NCBI RefSeq assembly: GCF_002385225.1
Contig: NZ_DGDC01000042.1
Span: 1-56,999 of the forward strand
Direction of reading: 5' to 3'
Source of the DNA: Psychrobacter sp. UBA3962
GTDB lineage: Bacteria; Pseudomonadota; Gammaproteobacteria; Pseudomonadales; Moraxellaceae
DNA length: 56,999 nucleotides
Shown here: positions 1-8,725 of the stretch, piece after piece
How the letters are laid out: each line of letters starts with the position of its first letter
Numbering within the stretch: the first letter of the stretch is position 1
Program-made: the position numbers and the translations under genes
The notes under the pieces: generated by a model
The model's database searches: none
The model's input: only the letters and a program-made list of their open reading frames with translations
What the model was told of the DNA's origin: nothing

Positions 1-419
1 GGGATGGTCGGATGCTTACATAAGTCGCCACCAGAAATAAGATACAGTAGCGCCGCTAGATTCACTAAAACTGTCAGGTAATACGCCAATCTAAACTCTG
101 GCTTTTTAGTTTTATGACGCAGATAGTTTTGAGCCATCATGGCGCCCACCCAGCCTCCAAGCACACTAAGCAAGTGTAAAGTAGACTCAGGCGTACGCCA
201 TGTGCCCTTCTGAGCAGCTTGCTTATCCTTGGCATAAACCAAATAGGTGACTGCTCCTATTAATGCATACCAACCCACGATACTCCAACTAAGTTTACCC
301 ATAGCAGCAATTAATACTAAAACCGCATAAAAGCCCACGCCTAGCATAAGCTGTTGCTTCTGTTTTTGCTGAAAACTAACTGACTTGTTGGACCTTCTTA
401 TGGGGCTTTTTTTCATCAT
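1..419 (-). CDS. DUF1294 family membrane protein, 3' end cut by window edge
   Basis: The gene is incomplete because it runs off the left edge. About 139 residues are visible from the ATG at 417-419; a second ATG follows directly at 414-416. After a basic, glutamine-rich start there are two hydrophobic segments (roughly residues 22-55), then the family signature TPESTLHLLSVLGGW and NYLRHKTKK, then a last hydrophobic stretch. DUF1294 proteins are small inner-membrane proteins of unknown function, sometimes fused to a cold-shock domain; none is present here. The last visible codons coincide with a 15-nt sequence repeated inverted at the other window end, so the tail may be interrupted by an insertion sequence. 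Confidence 0.8.
   Translation of the reverse strand, partial: MMKKSPIRRSNKSVSFQQKQKQQLMLGVGFYAVLVLIAAMGKLSWSIVGWYALIGAVTYLVYAKDKQAAQKGTWRTPESTLHLLSVLGGWVGAMMAQNYLRHKTKKPEFRLAYYLTVLVNLAALLYLISGGDLCKHPTI
5..19. repeat. Left copy of a window-terminal inverted repeat (possible IS66-family end)
   Basis: TGGTCGGATGCTTAC here is the exact reverse complement of positions 56982-56996. Read outward from either end the sequence begins GTAAGCATCC. IS66-family elements are known to have ends starting GTAA, often GTAAGC. No transposase is inside the window, so the family is an inference. Confidence 0.5.
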
Positions 420-678
420 ATTCTCTTAAAAATAACTTTGATTTTTATACTTTATTTTATGCTTGGTTTTACAACAGACTTTATAACTGTCTTTACAAGC
501 CTAAACTTAAAAGTGCTTGCATAATCCACTCATCATCACCATTTACAGTATAAATCCTGGGTAAACTTTACGATGCTACAACCTTGACACAACAGTGATT
601 TTTAGCAAAATTTGCTACTGTAATTGAGTATCAAATTAACACAACCCTCTATTAAGTATAACTATTGATTTTAATATA

Positions 679-2319
679 ATGAATAAAAAAACTGATAATA
701 ACATTAAACAAAATCTGAACCACTTACTGGCAACCAGACCGTTGTCTAGAGGAGAACGTTTGAAAGTAGGTATTATAGGCGGCGGTGTTGCAGGGTCAAC
801 CATTGCCATTCGTTTGGCGGCTTTAGGTATTGAGACTTATTTATTTGAAGTTAAAGCCAGCTTAATCGATGGTCCCCCTATGTGTCACCTTCATGCGGGC
901 GGTAATTTATATCGTGAAATACCTGACGAGGACTGCGTAGAGCTATTGAAACAGTCGATAGACATGTTACGCATGTATCCACACAGTATCGATGTTAGAC
1001 CCACTGTGATTGCCATTCCTAAGCGAGATGAGGGTAATCCTGAAGACTTACTGCCTCGTCTGCAGTTACTTACCCGTGAATATGAAGCCATGATTGCAGC
1101 TGACCCTGCCAATAAGGTATTGGGAGAAGCTGAGGACTATTATCGCCTCTATGATAGACAGCAGGTACAGGAATTACTTGATGCCAATGATTCAGACCCC
1201 TCTTTATTTCCTGAAGATCAAATTCCTCAAAATCTAGATCACTGGGTAGTCAATGCAGCAAAACAACTAGACTTAGACAAACTTAAATTTCCTATCGTTG
1301 CCGTGCAAGAATATGGGTGGAATATTTTCCGTCTGGCGGCCTCTGCTCAGATTGCCCTAGGTTTTTATCCCAACGCTCACTTGTTACTTAATACTCAAGT
1401 TATTGATGTCAATGAAGCAAATAATACCGATAATAGTAACGCTACAGGACCAAAATGGGTGATCAATTACCAACAATCGGTGACGTCTGAGCAAGCTGAA
1501 ACTAAGACTATTACAGTGGACTACTTAATTAATGCTTGTGGCTTTAAAACAGGCATTATTGATAACATGATTGGGGTTCCTGTGCAGCGTATGGTGGAGT
1601 TTAAGGCCTCCTATGTCACGTATTGGAATCGCGCACCAAAAGCATCTCCTGCTTCTAATCAAGACTTGATCCACCCTTCAATTAGGTTGCCGGAGATTAT
1701 TATCCATGGCAAAAGAGGAACGCCTCAAGGTATGGTCCAGCTTACCCCTTACCCTGATGGCTATTATCAAATCCACAGTATGAATAAAGCTGTCACTTTA
1801 TTCAAAGATGGTTTGGTGGCGACCAAAAATGACGACGCCCAGCCCGAGCTTAAACCAAAATATTTAGATTATATTGAAGAGGGCTGGAATCCAGCCACAT
1901 TGCATGAACGCAGTCAAAGAGCCATTGATGAGGTCAGTGAGTTTGTGCCCAACTTTGCTACTGCAACCCCCACAGAAAATGCTTTATATGGCGGTCAGCA
2001 GATACCTGGAGACAATGACACCTTACGAGTTGCAGATGTCAGTCTTTATCCTGAGCTGAATTATGCTCGTGCTGAGAATGTAAAAGCCTCCTCAGCATTA
2101 GAGGCCTCTGACGATATTGTGGCCCTGCTTGAATCACAACAATTCATTGAATCAACAGCGCAGCAAAATGCGACTCGCCAGCATCATAAATGGATCTACT
2201 TGAGCAAAAGTAGCAAGCAGGATGTGGATGAGCTGGCACGGAAGCTTGCCACTGAACGTGCTTTCCCGGCACCCATGTCAGGGGTCGTTACCCCATTGGA
2301 TCAACAACAGGCCGTTTAA
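679..2319 (+). CDS. FAD-dependent oxidoreductase, substrate unknown
   Basis: A 546-residue flavoprotein. A Rossmann FAD-binding fold starts near residue 28 with VGIIGGGVAGSTIA followed by an acidic residue ending the second strand (YLFE). A later VDYLINACGFKTG segment resembles the second dinucleotide/FAD contact of DAO-like and lycopene-cyclase-like oxidoreductases. There is no signal peptide or membrane segment, so it is likely cytoplasmic. No ribosome binding site precedes ATG 679; an in-frame TTG at 760 has a strong AGAGGAG upstream and would start just before the Rossmann strand, so the true start may be 760. It stands alone, closed by a terminator shared with the convergent LOG gene. 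The substrate cannot be read from sequence. Confidence 0.75.
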   Translation: MNKKTDNNIKQNLNHLLATRPLSRGERLKVGIIGGGVAGSTIAIRLAALGIETYLFEVKASLIDGPPMCHLHAGGNLYREIPDEDCVELLKQSIDMLRMYPHSIDVRPTVIAIPKRDEGNPEDLLPRLQLLTREYEAMIAADPANKVLGEAEDYYRLYDRQQVQELLDANDSDPSLFPEDQIPQNLDHWVVNAAKQLDLDKLKFPIVAVQEYGWNIFRLAASAQIALGFYPNAHLLLNTQVIDVNEANNTDNSNATGPKWVINYQQSVTSEQAETKTITVDYLINACGFKTGIIDNMIGVPVQRMVEFKASYVTYWNRAPKASPASNQDLIHPSIRLPEIIIHGKRGTPQGMVQLTPYPDGYYQIHSMNKAVTLFKDGLVATKNDDAQPELKPKYLDYIEEGWNPATLHERSQRAIDEVSEFVPNFATATPTENALYGGQQIPGDNDTLRVADVSLYPELNYARAENVKASSALEASDDIVALLESQQFIESTAQQNATRQHHKWIYLSKSSKQDVDELARKLATERAFPAPMSGVVTPLDQQQAV

Positions 2320-2325
2320 TTGAAT

Positions 2326-2363
2326 AAAAAAAGAGCTGCCTTTAAACAAGACAGCTCTTTTTG
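2326..2363. terminator. Bidirectional Rho-independent terminator
   Basis: AAAAAGAGCTG and CAGCTCTTTTT form a stem flanked by A and T runs, between the oxidoreductase and LOG stop codons. It can serve both convergent genes. Confidence 0.85.
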
Positions 2364-2392
2364 GTTATAAAGAATACTAATCCAGCCTTCAG

Positions 2393-3082
2393 TTAAATTT
2401 TATGCGTGGCCACGGGATCATCGATATGGACCAGCTTATCAAGCAAAGCTACGGCCGATTCAATATCATCACATACCACCAATCTTTCAATATCTTCTTG
2501 CTTCATAAAGCCTTCTGCTGCAGTATGCTTTAAGTGCTGAATCAAAGGATCATAGAAGCCATTAATATTCAGAATAACCATGGGTTTTTCGTGTTGATAA
2601 AGTTGACGCCAAGTGGCAATCTCCATGATCTCTTCTAAAGTACCTAAGCCGCCAGGTAAGGTGATGAAAGCATCTGCATACTCTGCCATAATCGCTTTAC
2701 GAGTGTGCATGGTATCAGTTAGGTGCAAGCGGGTTAAGCCTTCATGAGCAATCTCATGGTCTAACATAAAGGTAGGAATTACCCCTACTGCATGGGCACC
2801 ACCTGATATAACGGCATCAGCCACGGCTCCCATAAGCCCAATACTGGCACCACCATAGACCAGGCCCATGTCATTTTTTGCTAAAGCCTCACCCAACTCT
2901 CTAGCTGCCGCTTCGTAAACTGGATTATTACCCATACGTGAGCCACAATAGACGGCTACCAAGGGTTGCTTGATAGTCGACTTGTCTACCACGTCACTCA
3001 CATGCTCAACATCTTTACTAGTAATGGTTGTACGAACTGTTTGTACTGCTGAGTTGGTCTCAGCTTGTAACTTTTGAGTCAT
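2393..3082 (-). CDS. LOG family protein (nucleoside 5'-monophosphate phosphoribohydrolase)
   Basis: A 229-residue TIGR00730/LOG family member. It has VAVYCGSRMG near residue 43, the nucleotide-binding GLVYGGASIGLMG, and the signature PGGLGTLEE near residue 142. Characterised LOG enzymes cleave cytokinin or other nucleoside 5'-monophosphates to free base and ribose 5-phosphate; the bacterial role is often nucleotide salvage. Compared with typical members of about 190 residues there is an extra N-terminal tail of about 38 residues, rich in threonine and valine, which may mean that translation starts later, although no better internal ATG with a ribosome binding site was found. It is monocistronic and shares its terminator with the preceding oxidoreductase. 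Confidence 0.85.
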   Translation of the reverse strand: MTQKLQAETNSAVQTVRTTITSKDVEHVSDVVDKSTIKQPLVAVYCGSRMGNNPVYEAAARELGEALAKNDMGLVYGGASIGLMGAVADAVISGGAHAVGVIPTFMLDHEIAHEGLTRLHLTDTMHTRKAIMAEYADAFITLPGGLGTLEEIMEIATWRQLYQHEKPMVILNINGFYDPLIQHLKHTAAEGFMKQEDIERLVVCDDIESAVALLDKLVHIDDPVATHKI

Positions 3083-3251
3083 AAATAAATATCACCTTGA
3101 ACTATTAGAAAGTTATAACTAGGTTGTGAAAACACAATGTTGTTATCATAACATAGTCAACAGCCTCGAACCTTGTCGCTGTGTTCGTTTTGGTTTAAAA
3201 ACGATACCTTAATCTATCGAGTTTCATAATCCTATTTATAGGGGAATCACA

Positions 3252-3485
3252 GTGAGTAGGCCTACCCCTAATGACAATAACCCACCCATCACTTTAACCC
3301 TCATTACCGAGCGCAACTGGCGTTTGATTGCCAGCTTGTATTTACCGCAACAGTTTGGGCTGAACCACATTGCGCATATAAACCATTACTTTGATGGCTC
3401 TGATTCATTGGCTATACGGTGTTGTAATGCTGAGTATAGTGAGGGCGTTAAATTAGGAATATTGGCTAACATCCATTTAATATAG
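3252..3485 (+). CDS. Small hypothetical ORF overlapping the exonuclease 3' end
   Basis: A 77-codon frame from a GTG start with AGGGGA eight bases upstream. I recognise no family. Its last 100 bases overlap, antisense, the 3' end of the exonuclease gene on the other strand, which is unusual for two real bacterial genes. The first 45 codons have plausible composition. It may be a short real gene, or the remains of a longer one truncated by a rearrangement. Confidence is low. Confidence 0.3.
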   Translation: MSRPTPNDNNPPITLTLITERNWRLIASLYLPQQFGLNHIAHINHYFDGSDSLAIRCCNAEYSEGVKLGILANIHLI

Positions 3486-4081
3486 GCCATAGGTAGCTCG
3501 TCAATGCTCTGCCCTTTATATTTACCAAAGGGCATTTTTTTGACCGGCTTAGCACTGTTAGAAATTCTGTGCGCAGTGGCAAAATCGGTGGGGTCAAAGT
3601 TTAAGCGCTCACAACAGGCTTTATACAATAAGTAGCACATTCTGGCATCCCCAAGTGCATCATGGGCTGCTGCCGTCATATATGCCGCTTGTTCTTTGCC
3701 AACCAATTGTTCGATACACTTGGACTGAGAGTATCGATGCCATTCAGGAAAAGCAGCTCTAGCCAGTCGCACAGTACATATCAGCTTAACTTTGGGACGA
3801 CCAATCACCCCCCAATCAAAACGCACATTATGACCGATGAGATAATCGCCTAGCTCAAGTCTAGCCAAATCAAAAGCTTCAAGTCCTGCCACATCGGCGT
3901 CGGTGATGCCATGGATTTTAGTTACGAAAGGTGAAATAGAACGCCCACTATTAAAATAGGACATCCACTCATGGCCTGTGGAGACCTCAATAGTGGCCAC
4001 TTGAATCGGCCTAGGATCTCGGCCTTGGTCAGTCTCTGTGTCAACAACTAACGCGGTTGGAGTATCTAAATTATTTGGCAT
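3386..4081 (-). CDS. ExoX-like 3'-5' exonuclease with C-terminal DUF3820 domain
   Basis: A 231-residue DnaQ/DEDD-superfamily exonuclease. Exo I motif is ALVVDTETD (Asp and Glu near residues 14-16), Exo II is YLIGHNVRFDWG, and Exo III is AHDALGDARMCYLL with the catalytic His and Asp. Residues 180-215 match DUF3820 (PFGKYKGQSIDELPMAYIKW). Such proteins remove nucleotides from the 3' end of single-stranded DNA in repair or mutation avoidance. DUF3820 itself has no settled function. The start ATG at 4081 faces a 316-bp AT-rich gap shared with the divergent DUF1853 gene. Confidence 0.85.
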   Translation of the reverse strand: MPNNLDTPTALVVDTETDQGRDPRPIQVATIEVSTGHEWMSYFNSGRSISPFVTKIHGITDADVAGLEAFDLARLELGDYLIGHNVRFDWGVIGRPKVKLICTVRLARAAFPEWHRYSQSKCIEQLVGKEQAAYMTAAAHDALGDARMCYLLYKACCERLNFDPTDFATAHRISNSAKPVKKMPFGKYKGQSIDELPMAYIKWMLANIPNLTPSLYSALQHRIANESEPSK

Positions 4082-4397
4082 CGGCTCTTTAAATTTTGCT
4101 TCTTTGAGTTTGGTTTATTTACTTATAAGGGTTTGGCCTTAAGTTTATAATTATTTAAGCTTATAACTATTGATTTGAGATTATAATCAGTAAGTATACC
4201 GCCAGAAGGCCAGCTAGATGTCAGACTAAAGTTAAGCTAAGTTTGTTTTAAGTTGCAATCTCAGTCTTTAAGTTTCATTCCAGACTTTAAGGCCTCTACT
4301 GTTGCTATACTTACAGACTATAACCGATATACTTGTAGGCTATACCTCTTCGTTGACCTACTATAACCAATCCACAAACTATATTTTTGAATACCTT
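4082..4397. other. Divergent AT-rich intergenic region
   Basis: This 316-bp gap holds the promoters of the exonuclease (minus) and the DUF1853 gene (plus). It is rich in TTATAA-like steps. A TATAAT is seen at 4182-4187 without a convincing -35 box. I see no RNA gene or clear operator. Confidence 0.4.
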
Positions 4398-5396
4398 ATG
4401 CCCCTTGATAAGTCACAACCTTGGCTACAATACAAACGTCCATTTGTCCGAGACTTGGCCTTCGCCCTTGCCTGTCCTGATGCTTTGAAACAATGGATCT
4501 CGGCTGATCCCAACTTAATATTACAGCAGATATTTGTGCATGAGCCCCAGTTTTGGCTTACTCAATATCAAAATTATGCCTCGCGTTTAGAACAATTGGA
4601 TAATAGCCCTGCTTATCAAGACCTGACTCGATATCTGATGTCACGCTCCAGTCCTTATCGTTTGGGCTTTCATTTTGAAGGGCTGATTCATTTTTGGTTG
4701 GAAGATGGCTTTCGATTAGAAGTACACCCTTATAAAGTGGTGGCTCACAACGTACAGCTATACAGTGGCATGCAAACCACTGGCGAATTAGACTTTATTC
4801 TAAAAAATCATGAAACCAATGAGATTGAACATTGGGAATTGGCCATAAAGTTTTATCTAGGCTCAGCGCCCTATGATAGATTCGAGAATTGGGTGGGTAT
4901 TAACGCTCGTGACACCCTGCAACGCAAATTAATACATATGCAAACCAAACCCTTTCGAAGTATCTGGATCGATTTGGATTTTTATAATAAGATAAAAATT
5001 GATAAACGCTATATGGTAATGAAAGGGAGGTTCTTCAAGGACAGCACCTGTAATGAGCCTAGCCCTGACTGGCTAAACGATACTTTTCCCATCCATAGTT
5101 GGTACCATATTGACAGTCATAGCGACTTTGAGGCTTTACAGATGCCTGAGTTACGCCCAGCACATTATATTGAATGGCTCACCCATCGGCCTTTCTATGA
5201 TGCTGAGTTTTTGACTCAAAGCCACGTTACCAACTTAGATCCCCACTTAGACAAAGACGAGCTGCGTCGACGTCGCTACCGCCTATCGCAGTGGCCTTAT
5301 GTGCCACTTGAGCTTAAGGACATCGATACCAACTTATATTTTAATCAAGGTGAACCTGTGGTGTTGGTTCGCGATAGATCAGAGAGCGCAAAATAA
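4398..5396 (+). CDS. DUF1853 family protein
   Basis: A 332-residue protein from ATG 4398 (MPLDKSQPW). The frame is open from a TTG at 4302, but the family match begins at the ATG, so I chose the ATG. The signature VRDLAFALACPDAL is near residues 17-30; later landmarks are FHFEGLIHFWL, TTGELDFILKN and HWELAIKFYL. The acidic-then-Lys pattern TGELDFIL/HWELAIKFYL resembles a PD-(D/E)XK nuclease core, which is an inference. Function is unknown. An IS5-family element has inserted just downstream of the stop, between this gene and the terminator it probably used. Confidence 0.8.
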   Translation: MPLDKSQPWLQYKRPFVRDLAFALACPDALKQWISADPNLILQQIFVHEPQFWLTQYQNYASRLEQLDNSPAYQDLTRYLMSRSSPYRLGFHFEGLIHFWLEDGFRLEVHPYKVVAHNVQLYSGMQTTGELDFILKNHETNEIEHWELAIKFYLGSAPYDRFENWVGINARDTLQRKLIHMQTKPFRSIWIDLDFYNKIKIDKRYMVMKGRFFKDSTCNEPSPDWLNDTFPIHSWYHIDSHSDFEALQMPELRPAHYIEWLTHRPFYDAEFLTQSHVTNLDPHLDKDELRRRRYRLSQWPYVPLELKDIDTNLYFNQGEPVVLVRDRSESAK

Positions 5397-5404
5397 TTTC
5401 TGGT

Positions 5405-6273
5405 TATTAGGGCGTGTTGAACATTGGGTATAAATTGATGGCAAAAAAAATAGCGAACGGTTAATCTTTAAGTTCTCACACAAAAAAGATATCGTTCGCT
5501 ATGCCTCGCACTATGCTCAAAGATGAACACTGGACAAGACTAAGACCCATATTACTAGAACTTAATATCTATGACAAAGGAAATCTTAGACAAACGGTTG
5601 AAGGCGTGCTTTATCGCATGCGTGTTGGCTGTCCTTGGCGCGACTTACCAACGTGCTTTGGCAAGCCTAATACAATCTATAAAGCTTACCAGCGTTGGTT
5701 TCGCAGTAATAAGCTGATTGCATTATTTACGTTACTGATCAAAGACGCAGACCTTGAGTGGGTCTTCATTGATGGTACTCATATCAAGGCGCATCAGCAC
5801 AGCAATGGAGGCAACGAGAATCTACAATCCATTAGTAAAAGTGTGGCAGGACGTTCGACCAAGATTCACTTGGCAGTTGATGCGCATGGCAATCCGATTA
5901 CCTTTATCTTGTCAGATGGCACAACCCACGATGTTAAAGTCGCACCTGATTTAATAGACAAGGTTGACTTGAGTGATACAGAGGTTTTATGTGCCGATAA
6001 AGGCTATGATTCTGATGCACTACGAGCGCATATTGAACAAGCAGGGACGCATGATAACATCCCTCGAAAACGAAACACTAAGTCTTCTAACCACCATATG
6101 GACTGGGACTTGTATAAAGCCAGGCATCTAGTAGAAAACGCTTTCGCTAAGCTAAAACAGTATAGGGCGGTTGCCACCAGATTTGATAAACTCAAGCAGA
6201 GTTATGAGAATACGGTCGCTCTTGCTTGTGCTTATATCTGGCTCAAATTATGAATGTTCAACACGCCCTAATA
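5405..6273 (+). mobile_element. Complete IS5-family insertion sequence
   Basis: Two perfect 21-bp inverted repeats bound the element: TATTAGGGCGTGTTGAACAT(T) at 5405-5425 and its reverse complement at 6253-6273. The outermost TA on each side can be read as a 2-bp target duplication, leaving an element of about 865 bp with one transposase gene. The transposase stop codon lies inside the right repeat. It sits between convergent genes and breaks none, and the intact repeats and open frame indicate a recent or still active copy. Confidence 0.92.
5501..6253 (+). CDS. IS5-family DDE transposase
   Basis: A 250-residue single-frame transposase. The N-terminal part (LRPILLE, LYRMRVGCPWRDLP, KAYQRWF) is the DNA-binding DUF4096-like region of IS5 elements. 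Catalytic positions are D in FIDGTHIKAH (about residue 88), D in LCADKGYDSD (about residue 168) and E in the Y-x2-R-x3-E-x6-K signature YKARHLVENAFAKLK (near residue 205). All three acidic residues are present and there is no frameshift, so the enzyme should be functional. Some related IS5 elements need a programmed frameshift; this copy does not. Confidence 0.92.
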   Translation: MPRTMLKDEHWTRLRPILLELNIYDKGNLRQTVEGVLYRMRVGCPWRDLPTCFGKPNTIYKAYQRWFRSNKLIALFTLLIKDADLEWVFIDGTHIKAHQHSNGGNENLQSISKSVAGRSTKIHLAVDAHGNPITFILSDGTTHDVKVAPDLIDKVDLSDTEVLCADKGYDSDALRAHIEQAGTHDNIPRKRNTKSSNHHMDWDLYKARHLVENAFAKLKQYRAVATRFDKLKQSYENTVALACAYIWLKL

Positions 6274-6288
6274 TCCTTTAATACTTAC

Positions 6289-6325
6289 AAAAAAAAGAAG
6301 CCCAATAACTTAGGCTTCTTTTTTT
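6289..6325. terminator. Bidirectional terminator downstream of bamB
   Basis: AAGAAGCC and GGCTTCTT form a stem flanked by A and T runs. It probably served both the DUF1853 gene and bamB before the IS5-family element entered the gap. Confidence 0.85.
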
Positions 6326-6411
6326 ATAATTTAGTCTTTTCTAATGCGGTTTTTTTGGTCTAGTCTTGTATTATCTAGCCACTATAATCTAGAGCAAGTA
6401 ATCTAAAGCAA

Positions 6412-7608
6412 TTAACGCGCTAAACGCCACACACTCACTTGACCTGATTTGGTCTGAGTCAGTAAGTAGCCACCTTGAGAGGTCAGTTTGACAATAGGCC
6501 CTTTGGTTTGGGTACGGCTGACAATACGACCATCTTGTGGTGATAAGAAGTGGACTACGCCCTCTAAATCACCGATAGCAATGTAATTGCCAATAAGCTC
6601 AGGGTTACTTAACTCACGATAAGCCAGAGCTTCGTTTTCCCATAATGGCTCGCCGGTTCGACGATCAAAAGCTTTCACTATACCGTCTAGTGTGGTGGTA
6701 ATTACTGCCGTATCGGTAACCGCCAAACTGTTTTTACTGGCCGCTTCTTGTAAGAAAGTAATCTGACCACTGGCCAAATCTGCAGACATCAATTGACCAC
6801 TATAACTAACGGCCAATAGCTGACCTCGATCCACAGTAGGGGTACCATCAACATCTGTCATACGCTGAATTTCACTGGCACCAGAAGGGATACCCACGCG
6901 GCGGTTCCATTTAGGAATACCCGACTCGATTTCAACTGCATGCAGACGACCATCGGCGCCGCCCATGAGCGCAGTTTGATTGTCTAATAAAGTGGGCTTA
7001 GCGCTACCACGGACACTAATACTTGGGGTTTGAGTTGCAAACTGCCAAATAGACTGACCCGACTGCAATGACAACCCATGCATAATCCCATCATTGGCAG
7101 ACAGTATTACACGGTTATTATGGATTAAGGCAGGCGCCAGGACCGTACCACTTAGCTTATTTTCCCATTTAACTTGACCGTTATTAGTATCAAGTGCAAC
7201 CACTCGGGCAGACTTAGTGGTGACCACAGCAGTCTGACTGGTGCTGTCAAAAGCAACCGCCCCTACGATGTCCTCTTTTAAGTCAACGCTCCATAGAGTT
7301 TGACCATTTAGGCCATAACTTTGGACTTTACCTGCCCCTGAAGCCACAACCAGTTGTTTGCCATCAAAGCCCACTTCAAAACGGTTAACATCCGCCAGCT
7401 TCGAGCGGTCACTAATTGAGGTCTGAAATACTGGTTCAACCACATTGATAGCTTGTTCAAGCTGAACTAATTTAGTCGGCTTATGCTCTTCAGGTTTAAT
7501 GGTCTTTCCACAAGCAGCAACCAAGGCAATGGAAGCACACAGAACAGTAATCTTTGAGGCTTTAGCGATAAGGCTTGCTGGTGTAGATAGCGGTTTATTG
7601 TTATACAT
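6412..7608 (-). CDS. bamB: Outer membrane assembly lipoprotein BamB
   Basis: A 398-residue lipoprotein with a signal peptide and a lipobox ending ALVAAC (Cys about residue 33), followed by PQQ/WD-like beta-propeller blades (repeats such as LDTNNGQVKWENKLSG, ESGIPKWNRRVG, DRRTGEPLWENEAL). BamB is an outer-membrane-anchored periplasmic scaffold of the BAM complex that assists BamA in inserting beta-barrel proteins. It is the last gene of the minus-strand cluster, after yfgM, as in E. coli. The GTPase gene der, which commonly follows bamB, is absent here. Confidence 0.95.
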   Translation of the reverse strand: MYNNKPLSTPASLIAKASKITVLCASIALVAACGKTIKPEEHKPTKLVQLEQAINVVEPVFQTSISDRSKLADVNRFEVGFDGKQLVVASGAGKVQSYGLNGQTLWSVDLKEDIVGAVAFDSTSQTAVVTTKSARVVALDTNNGQVKWENKLSGTVLAPALIHNNRVILSANDGIMHGLSLQSGQSIWQFATQTPSISVRGSAKPTLLDNQTALMGGADGRLHAVEIESGIPKWNRRVGIPSGASEIQRMTDVDGTPTVDRGQLLAVSYSGQLMSADLASGQITFLQEAASKNSLAVTDTAVITTTLDGIVKAFDRRTGEPLWENEALAYRELSNPELIGNYIAIGDLEGVVHFLSPQDGRIVSRTQTKGPIVKLTSQGGYLLTQTKSGQVSVWRLAR

Positions 7609-7819
7609 AGTTGAATCAGCTCAATCAGGTTAAAAATCATAGTGCCAAAAAAAGCTTGGGAGCCTTCTTGGAACTAATCTTATGGTTGTGTATGTTATAA
7701 CAAATTCGGTTATAAACAAAAAGTCAAAAGGCTATTTATTGTAATTACTTATTGTAACTCAGCTTGGCTCGTAGGTCGCAATCATAAAGTAGTTGCTACC
7801 TAAATAGCAGCTTGTCACC

Positions 7820-8647
7820 TTATTGCGCTGCATCTTCAGAAGCAGCGGCTTCCATTTCAGCAATAGCCGCTTCTAGCTCAGGATTAATCTCATTGGTTCC
7901 TGCTAATTGCGCTTGCTGCATAGCTTCAACGTCCACAACTTGCTCAGCAGGTTCAATAGGCTTAGGACTTATTCCTAAGTTTTCAAGCTTCAAGCGCAAG
8001 AAAGGACGTTCTTCATGACGCTTAGACAATAAGCTCCATGCATTTTCATAAGCACGTACCGCTTTCTCGTTGTCTTTTTTGGCCAAATAAATATCACCTA
8101 ACAGCTCTTGCTGACTGGCTTCAAAAGCAACAGGTACATCAATAGAAGCTTGAGTTAACGCAGCGTCTACATCACCACTGGCCAATAGGACTGTGGCATA
8201 ACGAAGCTGGGTAATAGAATGCAGACCTGCGTCCTTTAAATCAATCTCTAACGCCTTTTTCAAAGCCGCTAAAGCGGTCTTCATATCATTGGCATCCACC
8301 GCATTACGCGACTTAATCATAAGCGCTTGCCACGCATAAACGGTATTACCATGTTCTGCTACTAAAGCATCGATATCAGAATTTAGCTTTTTGCTGGCTT
8401 CAGCATTGCCCTCTGGTTGACCCAATAGCTCATCATTGGCCGCTTCAATGGCCGCATATTTATCTGCGGCTACCGTGTCAGCTTTCATACCTGAGTTTTG
8501 CAGGTAGTTCCAACCAAAATAGCCTATTAGCGCCAGTAATATAGCACCAATGATATAGCCAGAAGCCTGCTTGAGCTTCTCCATTGACTGGGGTTCACCA
8601 TTGGGATTATTCATTTGTGGTGAATTAGAAGAGGGAATCTTGGCCAT
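7820..8647 (-). CDS. yfgM: YfgM-like tetratricopeptide membrane protein
   Basis: A 275-residue protein with a short cytoplasmic tail, one membrane helix (GYIIGAILLALIGYFGW, about residues 30-47) and a periplasmic TPR-like domain (for example KALEIDLKDAGLHS, QELLGDIYLAKKDNEKAVRA). YfgM is an ancillary subunit of the SecYEG translocon that works with the chaperone PpiD. The position between hisS and bamB is the usual one. The C-terminus is alanine- and glutamate-rich and longer than in E. coli. Confidence 0.88.
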   Translation of the reverse strand: MAKIPSSNSPQMNNPNGEPQSMEKLKQASGYIIGAILLALIGYFGWNYLQNSGMKADTVAADKYAAIEAANDELLGQPEGNAEASKKLNSDIDALVAEHGNTVYAWQALMIKSRNAVDANDMKTALAALKKALEIDLKDAGLHSITQLRYATVLLASGDVDAALTQASIDVPVAFEASQQELLGDIYLAKKDNEKAVRAYENAWSLLSKRHEERPFLRLKLENLGISPKPIEPAEQVVDVEAMQQAQLAGTNEINPELEAAIAEMEAAASEDAAQ

Positions 8648-8725
8648 AAATCTACCTAAAAAGTTAATTACCGAATATGCAACAAAAATGTATTGCCAAT
8701 TGCTTAATCTAAGATAAGTTTCGAA

